Below, in pieces: positions 32,769 through 41,280 of a stretch of DNA of 59,914 bases. Numbering within the stretch: the first letter of the stretch is position 1; the number at the start of each line of letters is the position of its first letter. Position numbers and translations under genes: made by a program. Origin of the DNA: an uncultured Planctomycetia bacterium (GTDB taxonomy: Bacteria > Planctomycetota > Phycisphaerae > FEN-1346 > JAACEH01); assembly GCA_903929765.1 (NCBI GenBank), contig CAIYVX010000067.1, forward strand, positions 1 to 59,914, in the 5' to 3' direction. The notes under the pieces are model-generated. The model made no database searches. It had not been told where the DNA came from and saw nothing but the letters and a program-made list of their open reading frames with translations.

Positions 32769-34925
32769 TCAGCGATATTCCGCCACGACCATCTTCAGGG
32801 CGTCCAGGTTCTTGAGCGTGGCCCGGACCACGCCGCCACGGCCGCTGGTGAATTTGAGTGTTTTGCCGTCTGGTACCACGCGCAGCCGGGCAAAACGCTT
32901 GCCCGCCAGCGGGCGCAGCGTAAACGGCACTTCGGCCATCGGCACCGGCGGCAACAGGGGTGGATAGTTCAGGAACCCGGCCACCATCCGGTTCTGCTCC
33001 GCCTGATTGCTTACCGACATCCAGACCGCCGGATGCGTGTCGGCCGAGGCGCTCTGGCGGTCGCCGAGCAACTCGCGCAGCAACAGCAGGAGCAGGCGAT
33101 TGTTGGCGGCGCAATCGACGACTTCGAGGTCGGCGGCGGAGTAAATGGCTCGGCCCTTGCCGAAGCGGTTGCTGACCAGGGCCGGGGTTTTGGTGTCGCG
33201 CCACGGCGGCGCACTGTGGATGCTGAGCCAGTTCTGCTCGAAGACGTTGCCCCACTCTTTGGCGCAAGGCAGGGTGAGGGTGGCCAGCACCTGGCCCTCG
33301 GCCCGGTCGGCCAGGCGCAGCGAGCCTTCGCCCTGAGTTGCTTTACCCCAACCGTTACGAGCGATAAAACTCAGACAGGTTTGAGGTTCGATGGCCTGGA
33401 GCAGCGGGCCCTTTCGCGGCTTGAGAAAGCTGACTTCGCCCAGGTCGTCGGCGCCGAAGTGGCAGCCGAAAACATCGGCCAGCATGAAGTCGTCGTGACG
33501 GACGCCCCGGGTTTCCGTGAGCGAGGTGTAGCGGCTGGCGTAAATCCGTCCCCCGCGGCGGACATATTCGCGGATGGCGGCCGTCTCTTCGGCATCCATC
33601 CGCAGGACGTTGGGCAGGACGACGACCTTGTAGCGGTCGAGGTCGGGTAGTTGCTTGCGCGTGATGACGCCGAAGGGGATGTGGGCTTGATGGAGCACGC
33701 GACAGGCGCCCCGGACGGCTTTCTTGTGCGAATAGGTGGTCTGCCAGGGCGTTTCGGTGACCGCCCGGCCGTTCTCGGCGAAGTCCAGGTTCGAATCGCT
33801 GCTCCAGTAGACGGCCACGTCTTCGACCGGCGTGCCGCCGAAGAACGGCTCGTAGCCGGCCAGTTCGCGGTTGATGTCGTGGATCAGGGCGTAGGGCTTG
33901 GCATTGGCGGTGCCGTCGGGATTGATGGCGTCGATAAAAGTCATGGCCGCGCCGAGCAGGGCCGAGGTCAGGGCGGTCATCCGCATTTCCTCGACGCTCT
34001 TGTTCTCCTCGTGATCCTGGAGGGCGGCACAACGGGTGGTCATGAATTCAACAGGCCGGTGGTTCGAGAGGTTGGACATGAGCTTGCTGTTGATCAACTG
34101 TTGCAACTGGTCGTCATAGAAGTCGGCCCCCAGGAAGTCGCTGGCCACGGTCGACCGGAACGACAGTGCCCAGCCCCAGCCCAGGGTGGCACAGGCGAAG
34201 TTGTGGTAAACGGTAATTCCGGGGCTGAGACGCTTGGCGTGAGCCGTCATTTCCGTGGCGAACTCGATCATCCACCGTTCGCGGGCCTCCTGGAAGCGGC
34301 ACCAGGTGGGCGAGAACCAGTCGATGGTCCGGGGAATCTCGCTCCCAGTCTCGGCCTTGTAGCGGGCCTGGCACTGGTCGCAGACGCAGAGCGTCGGCCA
34401 GAAGGTCATGTCGTAAAAGAGGCCGTCGAACTGGTAATTGCTTAGCAACTCCTCGGTCTGGGCCTGGGCAAAAGCCCGGTACCCCGGCTGATTCGGACAG
34501 CAGGAGCCGTAGCGGGAGCCGGCGAACGGCTTGTCGGCGTCGCCGGCGGTCGTCCCGGGCGGGACGGGCCGCCACTCGGGGTGTTCGAGGAAGGCCCAGT
34601 TGTTGAAGACCAACGAATAGTAGGCGCAGGCGTCGATCTTCGCTTTGCGCAGCAGACCGAGCATCTCCCCGACGATGTCGCGCCCGCCCAGGCCCGCGTG
34701 CATCTTGCCGATCTTGGTCGGCCAATAGCAGAGGCCGGTGTGCGCCTGGGTGTAGAACATGACCGAAGTCAGGCCGGCTTGTTTGTACAGTTTGACCATC
34801 GCCGCCGGATCGTATTTCGACAACAGTTTCGGATCCCAGTCGGTAATGTGCATGTCGACCAGCATCCGGCGGTAGCTGCGCTGGAACCAGGGGCGGGTGT
34901 CGGGTTTATTTTTCAGTGCCGTCAT
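32769..34925 (-). CDS. GHL6-type glycosyl hydrolase-like protein with beta-galactosidase trimerisation-like domain, paralog 1
   Basis: A 718-residue cytosolic protein (no signal peptide). Residues about 10-330 form a TIM-barrel domain like hypothetical glycosyl hydrolase family 6: YDPAAMVKLYKQAGLTSVMF, THGLC-like AHTGLCYWPTKIGKMH, PNQPGYRAF, and DGLFYDMTFWPTLCVCDQC with paired Cys. A glutamine-amidotransferase-like beta-galactosidase trimerisation domain follows (VVVLPNVLRMDAEETAAIREYVRRGG ... GRIYASRYTSLTETRG). The C-terminal beta domain is unassigned. The activity is unproven; alpha-L-fucosidase- or beta-galactosidase-like roles are possible. GGAGGT lies 5 bases before ATG 34925. It is a close paralog of the next gene upstream. 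Confidence 0.75.
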   Translation of the reverse strand: MTALKNKPDTRPWFQRSYRRMLVDMHITDWDPKLLSKYDPAAMVKLYKQAGLTSVMFYTQAHTGLCYWPTKIGKMHAGLGGRDIVGEMLGLLRKAKIDACAYYSLVFNNWAFLEHPEWRPVPPGTTAGDADKPFAGSRYGSCCPNQPGYRAFAQAQTEELLSNYQFDGLFYDMTFWPTLCVCDQCQARYKAETGSEIPRTIDWFSPTWCRFQEARERWMIEFATEMTAHAKRLSPGITVYHNFACATLGWGWALSFRSTVASDFLGADFYDDQLQQLINSKLMSNLSNHRPVEFMTTRCAALQDHEENKSVEEMRMTALTSALLGAAMTFIDAINPDGTANAKPYALIHDINRELAGYEPFFGGTPVEDVAVYWSSDSNLDFAENGRAVTETPWQTTYSHKKAVRGACRVLHQAHIPFGVITRKQLPDLDRYKVVVLPNVLRMDAEETAAIREYVRRGGRIYASRYTSLTETRGVRHDDFMLADVFGCHFGADDLGEVSFLKPRKGPLLQAIEPQTCLSFIARNGWGKATQGEGSLRLADRAEGQVLATLTLPCAKEWGNVFEQNWLSIHSAPPWRDTKTPALVSNRFGKGRAIYSAADLEVVDCAANNRLLLLLLRELLGDRQSASADTHPAVWMSVSNQAEQNRMVAGFLNYPPLLPPVPMAEVPFTLRPLAGKRFARLRVVPDGKTLKFTSGRGGVVRATLKNLDALKMVVAEYR

Positions 34926-35010
34926 TACTTACCTCCAAAAAGACTACGCCTGCGGAGCAGGCCTGACAACGGGCTGAATCGGGGCCGTGAGGGCCAAGCC
35001 ACCCGTTACT

Positions 35011-35133
35011 TAGGAACTCTAACAAAACCTGTGGCCCAGCCGCCCCCGGCTGGGAAAGTCCGGGAAAAACCGCACAGCCGAGGGCGGCTGTGCCACCTGG
35101 GCAGGAACTCAATGGGTTTTGTTAGAGTTCCTT
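35011..35133. mobile_element. MITE-like inverted-repeat element between the paralogs
   Basis: AGGAACTCTAACAAAACC (35012-35029) is the exact reverse complement of GGTTTTGTTAGAGTTCCT (35115-35132). The core contains a second dyad around GGCCCAGCCGCC and GGCGGCTGTGCCAC. No ORF is inside. It resembles a non-autonomous miniature element; target duplications are not obvious. Confidence 0.6.
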
Positions 35134-35145
35134 AACCTTGGGCGT

Positions 35146-37311
35146 TCAGCGGTATTCCGCCACGACCATCTTCAGGGCCTCCAGGTTCTTGAGCGTGGCC
35201 CGGATGACGCCGCCACGGCCGCTGGTGAATTTGAGCGGCTTGCCGTCCGGCACAGTTCGCAGCCGCGCGAAACGCCGGCCCGCCGGCGGGCGCAGCGTAA
35301 AGGGCACTTCGGCCATCGGCACCGGCGGCAACTGGGTGGGATAATTGAGGAACCCGGCGACGATACGATTCTGCTCCGCCTGGTCGGTCACGTTCATCCA
35401 GACCGCCGGATGCGTGTCGGCCGAGGCGCTCTGGCGGTCGCCGAGCAAATCGCGCAGCAACAAGAGGAGCAGGCGATTGTTGGCCTGGCAGTCCATGACC
35501 TCGATATCGGCAGCGCAGTAAATGGCCTGGCCTTTGCCGAAGCGGTTGCTGACGAGGGTCGGCGTCGGCGTGTCGCGCCACGGCGGCGCACTGTGGATGC
35601 TGAGCCAGTTCTGCTCGAAGATGTTGCCCCATTCTTTGGCGCAGGGCAGCGTAAGGGTGGCCAGCACCTGGCCCTCGGCCCGGTCGGCCAGACGCAGCGT
35701 CCCGACGCCCGGCTCGGCCCGGTCGCGGACGTGGCGGAAGCTCAGGCAGGTTTGCGGGTCGATCGCCTTCAGGAGCCGGCCTGGTCGCGGCTTGAGAAAG
35801 GTCACCTCGCCCAGATCGTCGGCGGCGAAGTGGCCGCCGAAAACGTCGGCCAGCATGAAGTCGTCGTGGCGGACGCCCCGCGTTTCCGTGAGCGATGTGT
35901 AGCGGCTGGCGTAAATCTTTCCCCCGCGGCGGACGTATTCGCGGAAGGCAGCCACCTCTTCGGCGTCCATCCGCAGGACGTTCGGCAGCACGACCACCTT
36001 ATAGCGGTCCAACTCCGCCAGTTGTTTTCGCGTGATGATGCCGAACGGCACGTGGGCCTGCTGGAGCACGCGGCAGAAGCCGCGGATCGATTGTTTGTGG
36101 GGATAGTTGAAGCCCCAGAGCTGGGCCTCGGCCAGGGGCCGACCGTTCTCGGCAAAGTCCATTTTCGAGTCGTCGCTGAAGTAGATGGCCACGTCCTCGA
36201 CCGGCGTGCCGCCCAGGAACGGCTCGTATTCAGCGAGTTCGCGGTAGATGTCGCGGATCAGGTCGTAGCGTTTGGGATTAACCGTGCCGTCGGGGTTGAT
36301 GGCGTCGATGAAGGTCATGGCGGCGCCGAACAGAGCGGAGGTCAGGGCGGTCAGTCGCAACTCTTCGTCGCTCTTGGCGGACTCGTGGTCCTGAAGGTTG
36401 AGGCAGAGGCTGGTCGAGAATTCGACCGGCTGATTCTGCGACAGGCCGACCAGGAACTTGCTGGTCATGGCCTGTTGCGGCAGGTCGCCGTAGCAGTCGA
36501 GGGAGAGGAAATCGTTGGCCTCGGTGGCCCGGAACGACAGGCCCAGGGTCCAATTGAACAGGGCCGTGGCGAAGTTGTGGTTGATGGAAATTCCGGGGCG
36601 GAGGTTTTTGCACTTGGCCGAAAGTTCCAGGGCGAACTCGGTCATCCAACGTACGCGGGCTTCCTGGAACCGGCACCACTCGGGCGAGAACCAGTCAATG
36701 GTCCGGGGAATCGCCGCGCCGGCCTCGGCCTGGAACCGGGCCTGGCATTGGTCGCAGACGCAAATGTCCGGCCAGAAGGTCATGTCGTAAAACACTCCGT
36801 CGAAGTCGTAGCCGCCGAGGAACTCCTCGGTCTGGGCCAGGGCGAAGGCCCGGTAGCCGGGCTGGTTCGGACAGCAGACGCCGTAGCGTCCGCCGGCGAA
36901 CTTGCCGGCCTCAAGCCCGCCGGGCGGGTCGGCGGCGGGAACCATTCGCCATTCGGGGTGTTCCAGGAAGGCCCAATTGTTGTAGATCACCGAATAGTAG
37001 GCGCAGGCATCCATCTTCGCCTGGCGCAGCAGCCCGAGCATCTCGCCGACGACGTCTCGCCCGACGAGGCCCGCGTGCATCTTGCCGGTCTTCGTCGGCC
37101 AATGGCAAAGCCCGGTGTGGGCCTGGGTGTAGAACATGACCGAAGTCAGGCCGGCTTTTTTGAACAGCTTGACCATCGCCGCCGGATCGTATTTCGACAT
37201 CAGCTTCGGATCCCAGTCGGCAATGTGCATGTCCACCAGCATCCGGCGATAGCCGCGCTGAAACCAGGGCCGCGCGTCGGGCGAATTTTTCTGTTTCGAC
37301 AACTTATTCAT
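35146..37311 (-). CDS. GHL6-type glycosyl hydrolase-like protein with beta-galactosidase trimerisation-like domain, paralog 2
   Basis: A 721-residue paralog of the 32769 gene with the same domain order: TIM barrel with AHTGLCHWPTKTGKMH and DGVFYDMTFWPDICVCDQC, amidotransferase-like trimerisation domain, and C-terminal beta domain. The C-terminal third is almost identical in both (WLSIHSAPPWRDT, LLLLLLRDLLGDRQSASADT). ATG 37311 overlaps the 3' end of the cupin gene by 8 bases and has GGAG 7 bases upstream, inside that gene. Cupin and glycosidase are therefore coupled. Substrate unknown; likely cytosolic processing of imported oligosaccharides. Confidence 0.75.
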   Translation of the reverse strand: MNKLSKQKNSPDARPWFQRGYRRMLVDMHIADWDPKLMSKYDPAAMVKLFKKAGLTSVMFYTQAHTGLCHWPTKTGKMHAGLVGRDVVGEMLGLLRQAKMDACAYYSVIYNNWAFLEHPEWRMVPAADPPGGLEAGKFAGGRYGVCCPNQPGYRAFALAQTEEFLGGYDFDGVFYDMTFWPDICVCDQCQARFQAEAGAAIPRTIDWFSPEWCRFQEARVRWMTEFALELSAKCKNLRPGISINHNFATALFNWTLGLSFRATEANDFLSLDCYGDLPQQAMTSKFLVGLSQNQPVEFSTSLCLNLQDHESAKSDEELRLTALTSALFGAAMTFIDAINPDGTVNPKRYDLIRDIYRELAEYEPFLGGTPVEDVAIYFSDDSKMDFAENGRPLAEAQLWGFNYPHKQSIRGFCRVLQQAHVPFGIITRKQLAELDRYKVVVLPNVLRMDAEEVAAFREYVRRGGKIYASRYTSLTETRGVRHDDFMLADVFGGHFAADDLGEVTFLKPRPGRLLKAIDPQTCLSFRHVRDRAEPGVGTLRLADRAEGQVLATLTLPCAKEWGNIFEQNWLSIHSAPPWRDTPTPTLVSNRFGKGQAIYCAADIEVMDCQANNRLLLLLLRDLLGDRQSASADTHPAVWMNVTDQAEQNRIVAGFLNYPTQLPPVPMAEVPFTLRPPAGRRFARLRTVPDGKPLKFTSGRGGVIRATLKNLEALKMVVAEYR

Positions 37312-38569
37312 CCAAATTCTCCAATTCAGGGTTTTCCGGGCCAAAGTGTTTGAGCATGACTATCGGGTCGGTCGCCGACGGGTTGACGATTTTCACGCCC
37401 TGCCGCGCCGCCGCTTCGCTGACGAAATATTCGTCGTGCGTCATCTGGCCGAAACGGATCTGCGTCGGCGTCTCGATGTCCCAGACACCCAGGCGGCCGT
37501 GGCCCTGCATCATAATCAGTCCGTAGGCCCCGCCGTCGCGGATGGTCACGGTGCGACCGGGCAGGACCGTCAGTTCCTTGGCGCTGAAATCCGGCGAGCG
37601 GTAGCAGATCCAGTTTTCGACGTAGCCGGCGGCGGTCATTTCCTTCACCGCTCGGACGGGCTTCGGGACCATGAAGTTGCGCTCGACGAAATGGTCGTCC
37701 ACGTTCTTTTCCCAATCGAGTACCTCGATCAGGTAGTCGAAATCGCCCAGGCGGTTCTTGGGCGTGTTTTTCCAGAGCAACTCTTCGGGAATAATCGCAT
37801 CGCCCACCAGCGACTGGAACATCCCGAAGACGTCCGAGGCTTTCTGCGGCTCGTAGGTGCAGAGGCTCCCCGGGGCGTGCAGCACGCCCGGCGGGACGTT
37901 CCAGCCCGTGCCCGGTTGCAGCCGGTAGGCCCGCGAGAGGTTGGTGAGCTTGTTGTCGCCCTTGGTGAAATCTTTCAGGCACTGGCGGACCTGCTCTTTG
38001 GTCGTGCCAGGCTCCAGGCCGAAGAAGGTATAGGGAAAGTCGCCGCCGTGATTGTTGACCTGCGTCGGGAAAAAATAAGCCTCGGGTTTGCCAAGCTGGC
38101 CGACCAGGGCGGCATGGCGGTCGCCGTGGTGAATGTGGTGCGGCAGAGGGCCTTTATTGTCGAAAAATTTCGAGTACATCGGCCAGCGTTTGTGCTGGTT
38201 CCAGATACGGTCGCCGATGAGCTGGCCTTTGAGCGTCGCCACGGCGTCGCGCAGGAGCACCTGTTCGGTGCGTCCGCCGCCCTCGACGACGATGAAGCTC
38301 AGGCCCTCGTTGGGACTGGTCAGCGGGCCGTTGTCGGCGGGCGTGGTGGAGGCGAACCAGCGTTCGTCGATGCCGCCGCGCACGCCGCCCAGGGCGTAAT
38401 AGTCGTCCGGGTGCAGCTTGATCCGCCGGCCAGGGACGCAGAAGGAGCGCGGCACCCAGGCCGGGGCCAGGCGGACGATGCCCGCGCCCTGGTCCAGAGC
38501 CATCGCCGACAGCGCTGCGCCCGAGACTTTTTTCGCAGACACCTTGTTTGAAGGCACTTTCCTGACCAT
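37304..38569 (-). CDS. Mannose-6-phosphate isomerase-like cupin protein
   Basis: A 421-residue cupin protein resembling class I phosphomannose isomerases. Metal-site-like residues are in PLPHHIHHGDRHAALVGQLG and EAYFFPTQVN, and a second histidine patch is in GTGWNVPPGVLHAPGSLCTY. The C-terminal domain is another cupin barrel (LTVLPGRTVTIRDGGAYGLI). It may interconvert hexose phosphates or bind a sugar. ATG 38569 was chosen because GGAGG lies 4-5 bases upstream; the in-frame extension to 38740 covers its promoter. It is coupled to the downstream glycosidase-like gene. Confidence 0.75.
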   Translation of the reverse strand: MVRKVPSNKVSAKKVSGAALSAMALDQGAGIVRLAPAWVPRSFCVPGRRIKLHPDDYYALGGVRGGIDERWFASTTPADNGPLTSPNEGLSFIVVEGGGRTEQVLLRDAVATLKGQLIGDRIWNQHKRWPMYSKFFDNKGPLPHHIHHGDRHAALVGQLGKPEAYFFPTQVNNHGGDFPYTFFGLEPGTTKEQVRQCLKDFTKGDNKLTNLSRAYRLQPGTGWNVPPGVLHAPGSLCTYEPQKASDVFGMFQSLVGDAIIPEELLWKNTPKNRLGDFDYLIEVLDWEKNVDDHFVERNFMVPKPVRAVKEMTAAGYVENWICYRSPDFSAKELTVLPGRTVTIRDGGAYGLIMMQGHGRLGVWDIETPTQIRFGQMTHDEYFVSEAAARQGVKIVNPSATDPIVMLKHFGPENPELENLDE

Positions 38570-38636
38570 AAAACCTCCGTTACTGATGGACTTTGTTTGG
38601 CTTGATTCACGGTCGGCGGATCGACCGCCGAGCCTG

Positions 38637-38665
38637 AGTTTATCTTGCATCCGCATGGTCCGCAA
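38637..38665 (-). promoter_or_regulatory. Predicted promoter of the cupin/glycosidase operon
   Basis: TTGCGG (38665-38660) and TAAACT (38642-38637) lie 17 bases apart on the minus strand. The leader of about 60 bases contains GGCGGTCGATCCGCC, a small hairpin. Confidence 0.45.
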
Positions 38666-38786
38666 GCGGCAGAATCGCGTTTTTGTGGCGGCAACGGGTG
38701 CGGCGGGGCGTCCGAAGGCCCCGGACGGGCCTCCCGGCAAATTTTAAAAAAGTGAAAAAAAAGCTATTTTTCCCGGTAAGACAGGT

Positions 38787-38815
38787 TTGACAGGGGCCGG
38801 TGCGGTCCATACAAT
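38787..38815 (+). promoter_or_regulatory. Near-consensus sigma-70 promoter of the HU gene
   Basis: A perfect TTGACA (38787-38792) and TACAAT (38810-38815) are 17 bases apart. Transcription would start near 38822, with a leader of about 53 bases before ATG 38875. This is the best sigma-70 promoter in the window and suits an abundant nucleoid protein. Confidence 0.85.
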
Positions 38816-38874
38816 GCCCCCTTAGTTGTGTCACTTGTCCGGGTGTGGACCCCATCTTTTTAAGGAGCGCAAGT

Positions 38875-39192
38875 ATGGCTAAGAGTGGAAAGGCTGCGAC
38901 GAAGAGTGAGATTCTGGGAAGCATCGCCAACACGACGGAGTTGTCACGCAAGCAGGTGGCGGGCGTGTTCGAAGCCCTGACGGCCCTGATCAAGTCGGCC
39001 GTCGGCAAGAAGGGTCCGGGCGTCTTCACGCTCCCCGGGCTGGCCAAGATCACGGTCGTCCAGAAGCCGGCCGTCCCGGCGCACCGGGGCATCAATCCGT
39101 TCACCAAGGAAGAGCAGGATTTCAAGGCCAAGCCGGCTCGCCGCGTGGTCAAGGTTCGCCCCCTGAAGGGCCTCAAGGATTTCGCGCTGTAG
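38875..39192 (+). CDS. HU-family DNA-binding protein
   Basis: A 105-residue histone-like protein. The N-terminal dimerisation helices (TKSEILGSIANTTELSRKQV, VFEALTALIKSAVG) are followed by the beta-arm region (FTLPGLAKITVVQKPAVPAH, RGINPFTKEEQDFKAKPARR). The arm sequence is the NPFTxEE type common in Planctomycetota and related groups. It bends and compacts DNA. The extra C-terminal segment VVKVRPLKGLKDFAL is a normal end. AAGGAG precedes ATG 38875, and a near-consensus promoter lies just upstream. The next gene starts 100 bases on. Confidence 0.93.
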   Translation: MAKSGKAATKSEILGSIANTTELSRKQVAGVFEALTALIKSAVGKKGPGVFTLPGLAKITVVQKPAVPAHRGINPFTKEEQDFKAKPARRVVKVRPLKGLKDFAL

Positions 39193-39291
39193 TCTGGCAC
39201 GCAGTGCGATAGAAGATCGTAAAGGTAGCGCGTGACGCGGAGCGCTCGCCGACGGCGGGTGCTCCGCATGTTTTCTGCGGAGAAGAGTTCC

Positions 39292-41121
39292 ATGTGGCAG
39301 CGCTTGCGCCGGATGTGGCAACTTCTCGACGATCAGCGGCCGCGCTACCTGGCCTCCCTGGCGGCCATGGGGCTGGCCGTCTTCTTCGATTACCTGATTT
39401 TCCTGACCATCATGGTCACAGTCGATCTGGCCCTGGCCCTGCCGGCGGTCGCAGGCGCCGAGAACGCCTCGCCGGTCCGCGACGCCGTGAAATGGTTCGT
39501 CCTCCAGTGCGGCGGGGCCGAGACCTTGCGGCAGCACCTCTGGATTGCCGCAGCCGCGGTGCTGGTACTGGCTTTGCTGCGCGGCCTGGCCATCTATCTG
39601 CGCGGACGCTGGTCGAGCATTGCCACGGAGATCATCTGCCGCCGGCTCCGCGACCGGCTCTACAACCATCTCCAGCGCGTGCCCTGCGCCTATTTCGATC
39701 AGGCCGACACCGGCGACCTGGTCCAGCGCTGCACCTCCGACGTCGAAACGGTGCGCAGCTTCCTGACCACGCAGGTGGTCGACATTGGCCGCGCCGTTTT
39801 CATGCTTCTGCTCTCGCTCGTGGCCCTGCCGCTCACAAACTGGCGTCTCGCAATATGGGCCCTGGCCCTGGTACCGTTCATTTTCATTTACACCATCGTC
39901 TTTTTCTCCAAAGCCCGCGCCGCCTTCAAGCGGCAGGACGAGGCCGAAGGAGCCATGACCGACCGCATTCAGGAAAACCTGACCGGCATCCGCGTGGTCC
40001 GGGCCTTTGCCCGGCAGGATTATGAATGCCGGCAGTTCGCCGTGAAGAACGCCGCCTACCGCGACCTGGGCTTCAAGCTGGTCAAGCTGATGGCCTGGTA
40101 CTATCCCCTGGCGGACTTTCTCGCCGGGACGCAGCAGGCCCTGGTCATCGTCTTCGGCGGCTGGCAACTGGCCTCGGGGACGGTCCAGGTCGGCGAGTTC
40201 TTCCTGTTCCTGTTCTACATAAGCTTTCTGCTCTGGCCGGTGCGGCAGATGGGCCGCACGCTGGTCGAGGTGGGCAAGGCCTTCGTCTCGATGGACCGCC
40301 TGCACGAAATTCTGGGCCAGGCCGAGGAGCCGACCGGAGCGGCCCTGCCGGCGGCGCGGCTCCAGGGGCGGATCGCCTTCGACGGCGTGACCTTCGCTCA
40401 TGGGACGAAGGAAATTCTGCACGGCGTGTCGTTCTCCGCCGAACCCGGACAGACCGTGGCCCTGCTCGGCCCGTCCGGCTCGGGCAAATCGACGCTGATC
40501 AACCTCCTCCTGAAATTCTACGACTACACCGGCGGCTCGATCACTCTTGACGGCTGCGAGTTGCGCACCCTCGATCCCCGCGCCGTCCGCTCGCAAATCG
40601 GCGTGGTCATGCAGGAACCGTTTCTCTATTCGCGCAGTCTGCGCGAGAACATCAAGCTCGGCCGCTGGGCGGCGCACGATCAGGAGATGGAGGAGGCCTC
40701 GGCCTCGGCGGCCATTCACGAGACGATCACCGGTTTCGACCACGGCTACGACACCCTGGTCGGCGAGCGCGGCATCACCCTCTCCGGCGGCCAACGACAG
40801 CGCGTCGCCCTGGCTCGGGCCATGCTCAAGGACCCGCCCATCCTGATTCTCGACGATGCCCTCAGCGCCGTCGACACGGGCACGGAAACGCTGATTCTGG
40901 AGGCCCTCCAGCGCCGTCGCGGTCGCCACACCACGCTGGTCATCGCCCACCGGCTTTCGACGCTGATGCGGGCCGACCGGATTGTCGTTTTAGAGGCAGG
41001 CCGCGTCACCGAAGCCGGCACGCACGCCGAGTTGCTCGCCCGCGACGGACTCTACCGCCGGCTCTGGGAAATTCAGAGTTCGCTGGAAGATGATTTGCGG
41101 AAAGAAGAAGTTAAAAATTAA
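39292..41121 (+). CDS. ABC exporter subunit 1 (degenerate catalytic site)
   Basis: A 609-residue half-transporter: about six transmembrane helices (residues 20-310), then a nucleotide-binding domain. Motifs: Walker A GPSGSGKST (393-401), canonical signature LSGGQRQR (from Leu497), and Walker B ILILDDALSAVD, where the catalytic Glu is replaced by Asp522. In heterodimeric exporters one subunit carries this change. The next gene has the complementary pattern, so the two likely form one asymmetric exporter for lipids, peptides or drugs. ATG 39292 (MWQRLRRMW) has GGAG 9 bases upstream. Confidence 0.9.
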   Translation: MWQRLRRMWQLLDDQRPRYLASLAAMGLAVFFDYLIFLTIMVTVDLALALPAVAGAENASPVRDAVKWFVLQCGGAETLRQHLWIAAAAVLVLALLRGLAIYLRGRWSSIATEIICRRLRDRLYNHLQRVPCAYFDQADTGDLVQRCTSDVETVRSFLTTQVVDIGRAVFMLLLSLVALPLTNWRLAIWALALVPFIFIYTIVFFSKARAAFKRQDEAEGAMTDRIQENLTGIRVVRAFARQDYECRQFAVKNAAYRDLGFKLVKLMAWYYPLADFLAGTQQALVIVFGGWQLASGTVQVGEFFLFLFYISFLLWPVRQMGRTLVEVGKAFVSMDRLHEILGQAEEPTGAALPAARLQGRIAFDGVTFAHGTKEILHGVSFSAEPGQTVALLGPSGSGKSTLINLLLKFYDYTGGSITLDGCELRTLDPRAVRSQIGVVMQEPFLYSRSLRENIKLGRWAAHDQEMEEASASAAIHETITGFDHGYDTLVGERGITLSGGQRQRVALARAMLKDPPILILDDALSAVDTGTETLILEALQRRRGRHTTLVIAHRLSTLMRADRIVVLEAGRVTEAGTHAELLARDGLYRRLWEIQSSLEDDLRKEEVKN

Positions 41122-41141
41122 AAATGAAAAATTAAAAATGT
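41111..41141. repeat. AT-rich repeat family G
   Basis: AGTTAAAAATTAAAAATGAA followed by AAATTAAAAATG, overlapping the end of ABC subunit 1. Its last codons (KEEVKN) lie in it. Confidence 0.65.
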
Positions 41142-41168
41142 GAACGCTTATGAAAATCTTTGACCATT

Positions 41169-41244
41169 GTGCCACGGTCGGCTTTGCCCGACCGTGTGAA
41201 AACCAACCGATATTCGCACGGTCGGGCAAAGCCGACCGTGGCAC
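41169..41244. repeat. Palindromic repeat family B, copy 2
   Basis: GTGCCACGGTCGGCTTTGCC and GGCAAAGCCGACCGTGGCAC are the outer arms. It matches the copy at 1898-1975 and lies between the two ABC genes. Confidence 0.88.
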
Positions 41245-41280
41245 GGGCCTTAAGCCTTAAGTCTCTCTTTGGAGTCGTCC

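Noticed and set aside
35119-37353. 744-codon open frame on the plus strand
   Set aside because: Antisense to the GHL6-like gene; no recognisable domain, and a similar shadow occurs over its paralog.
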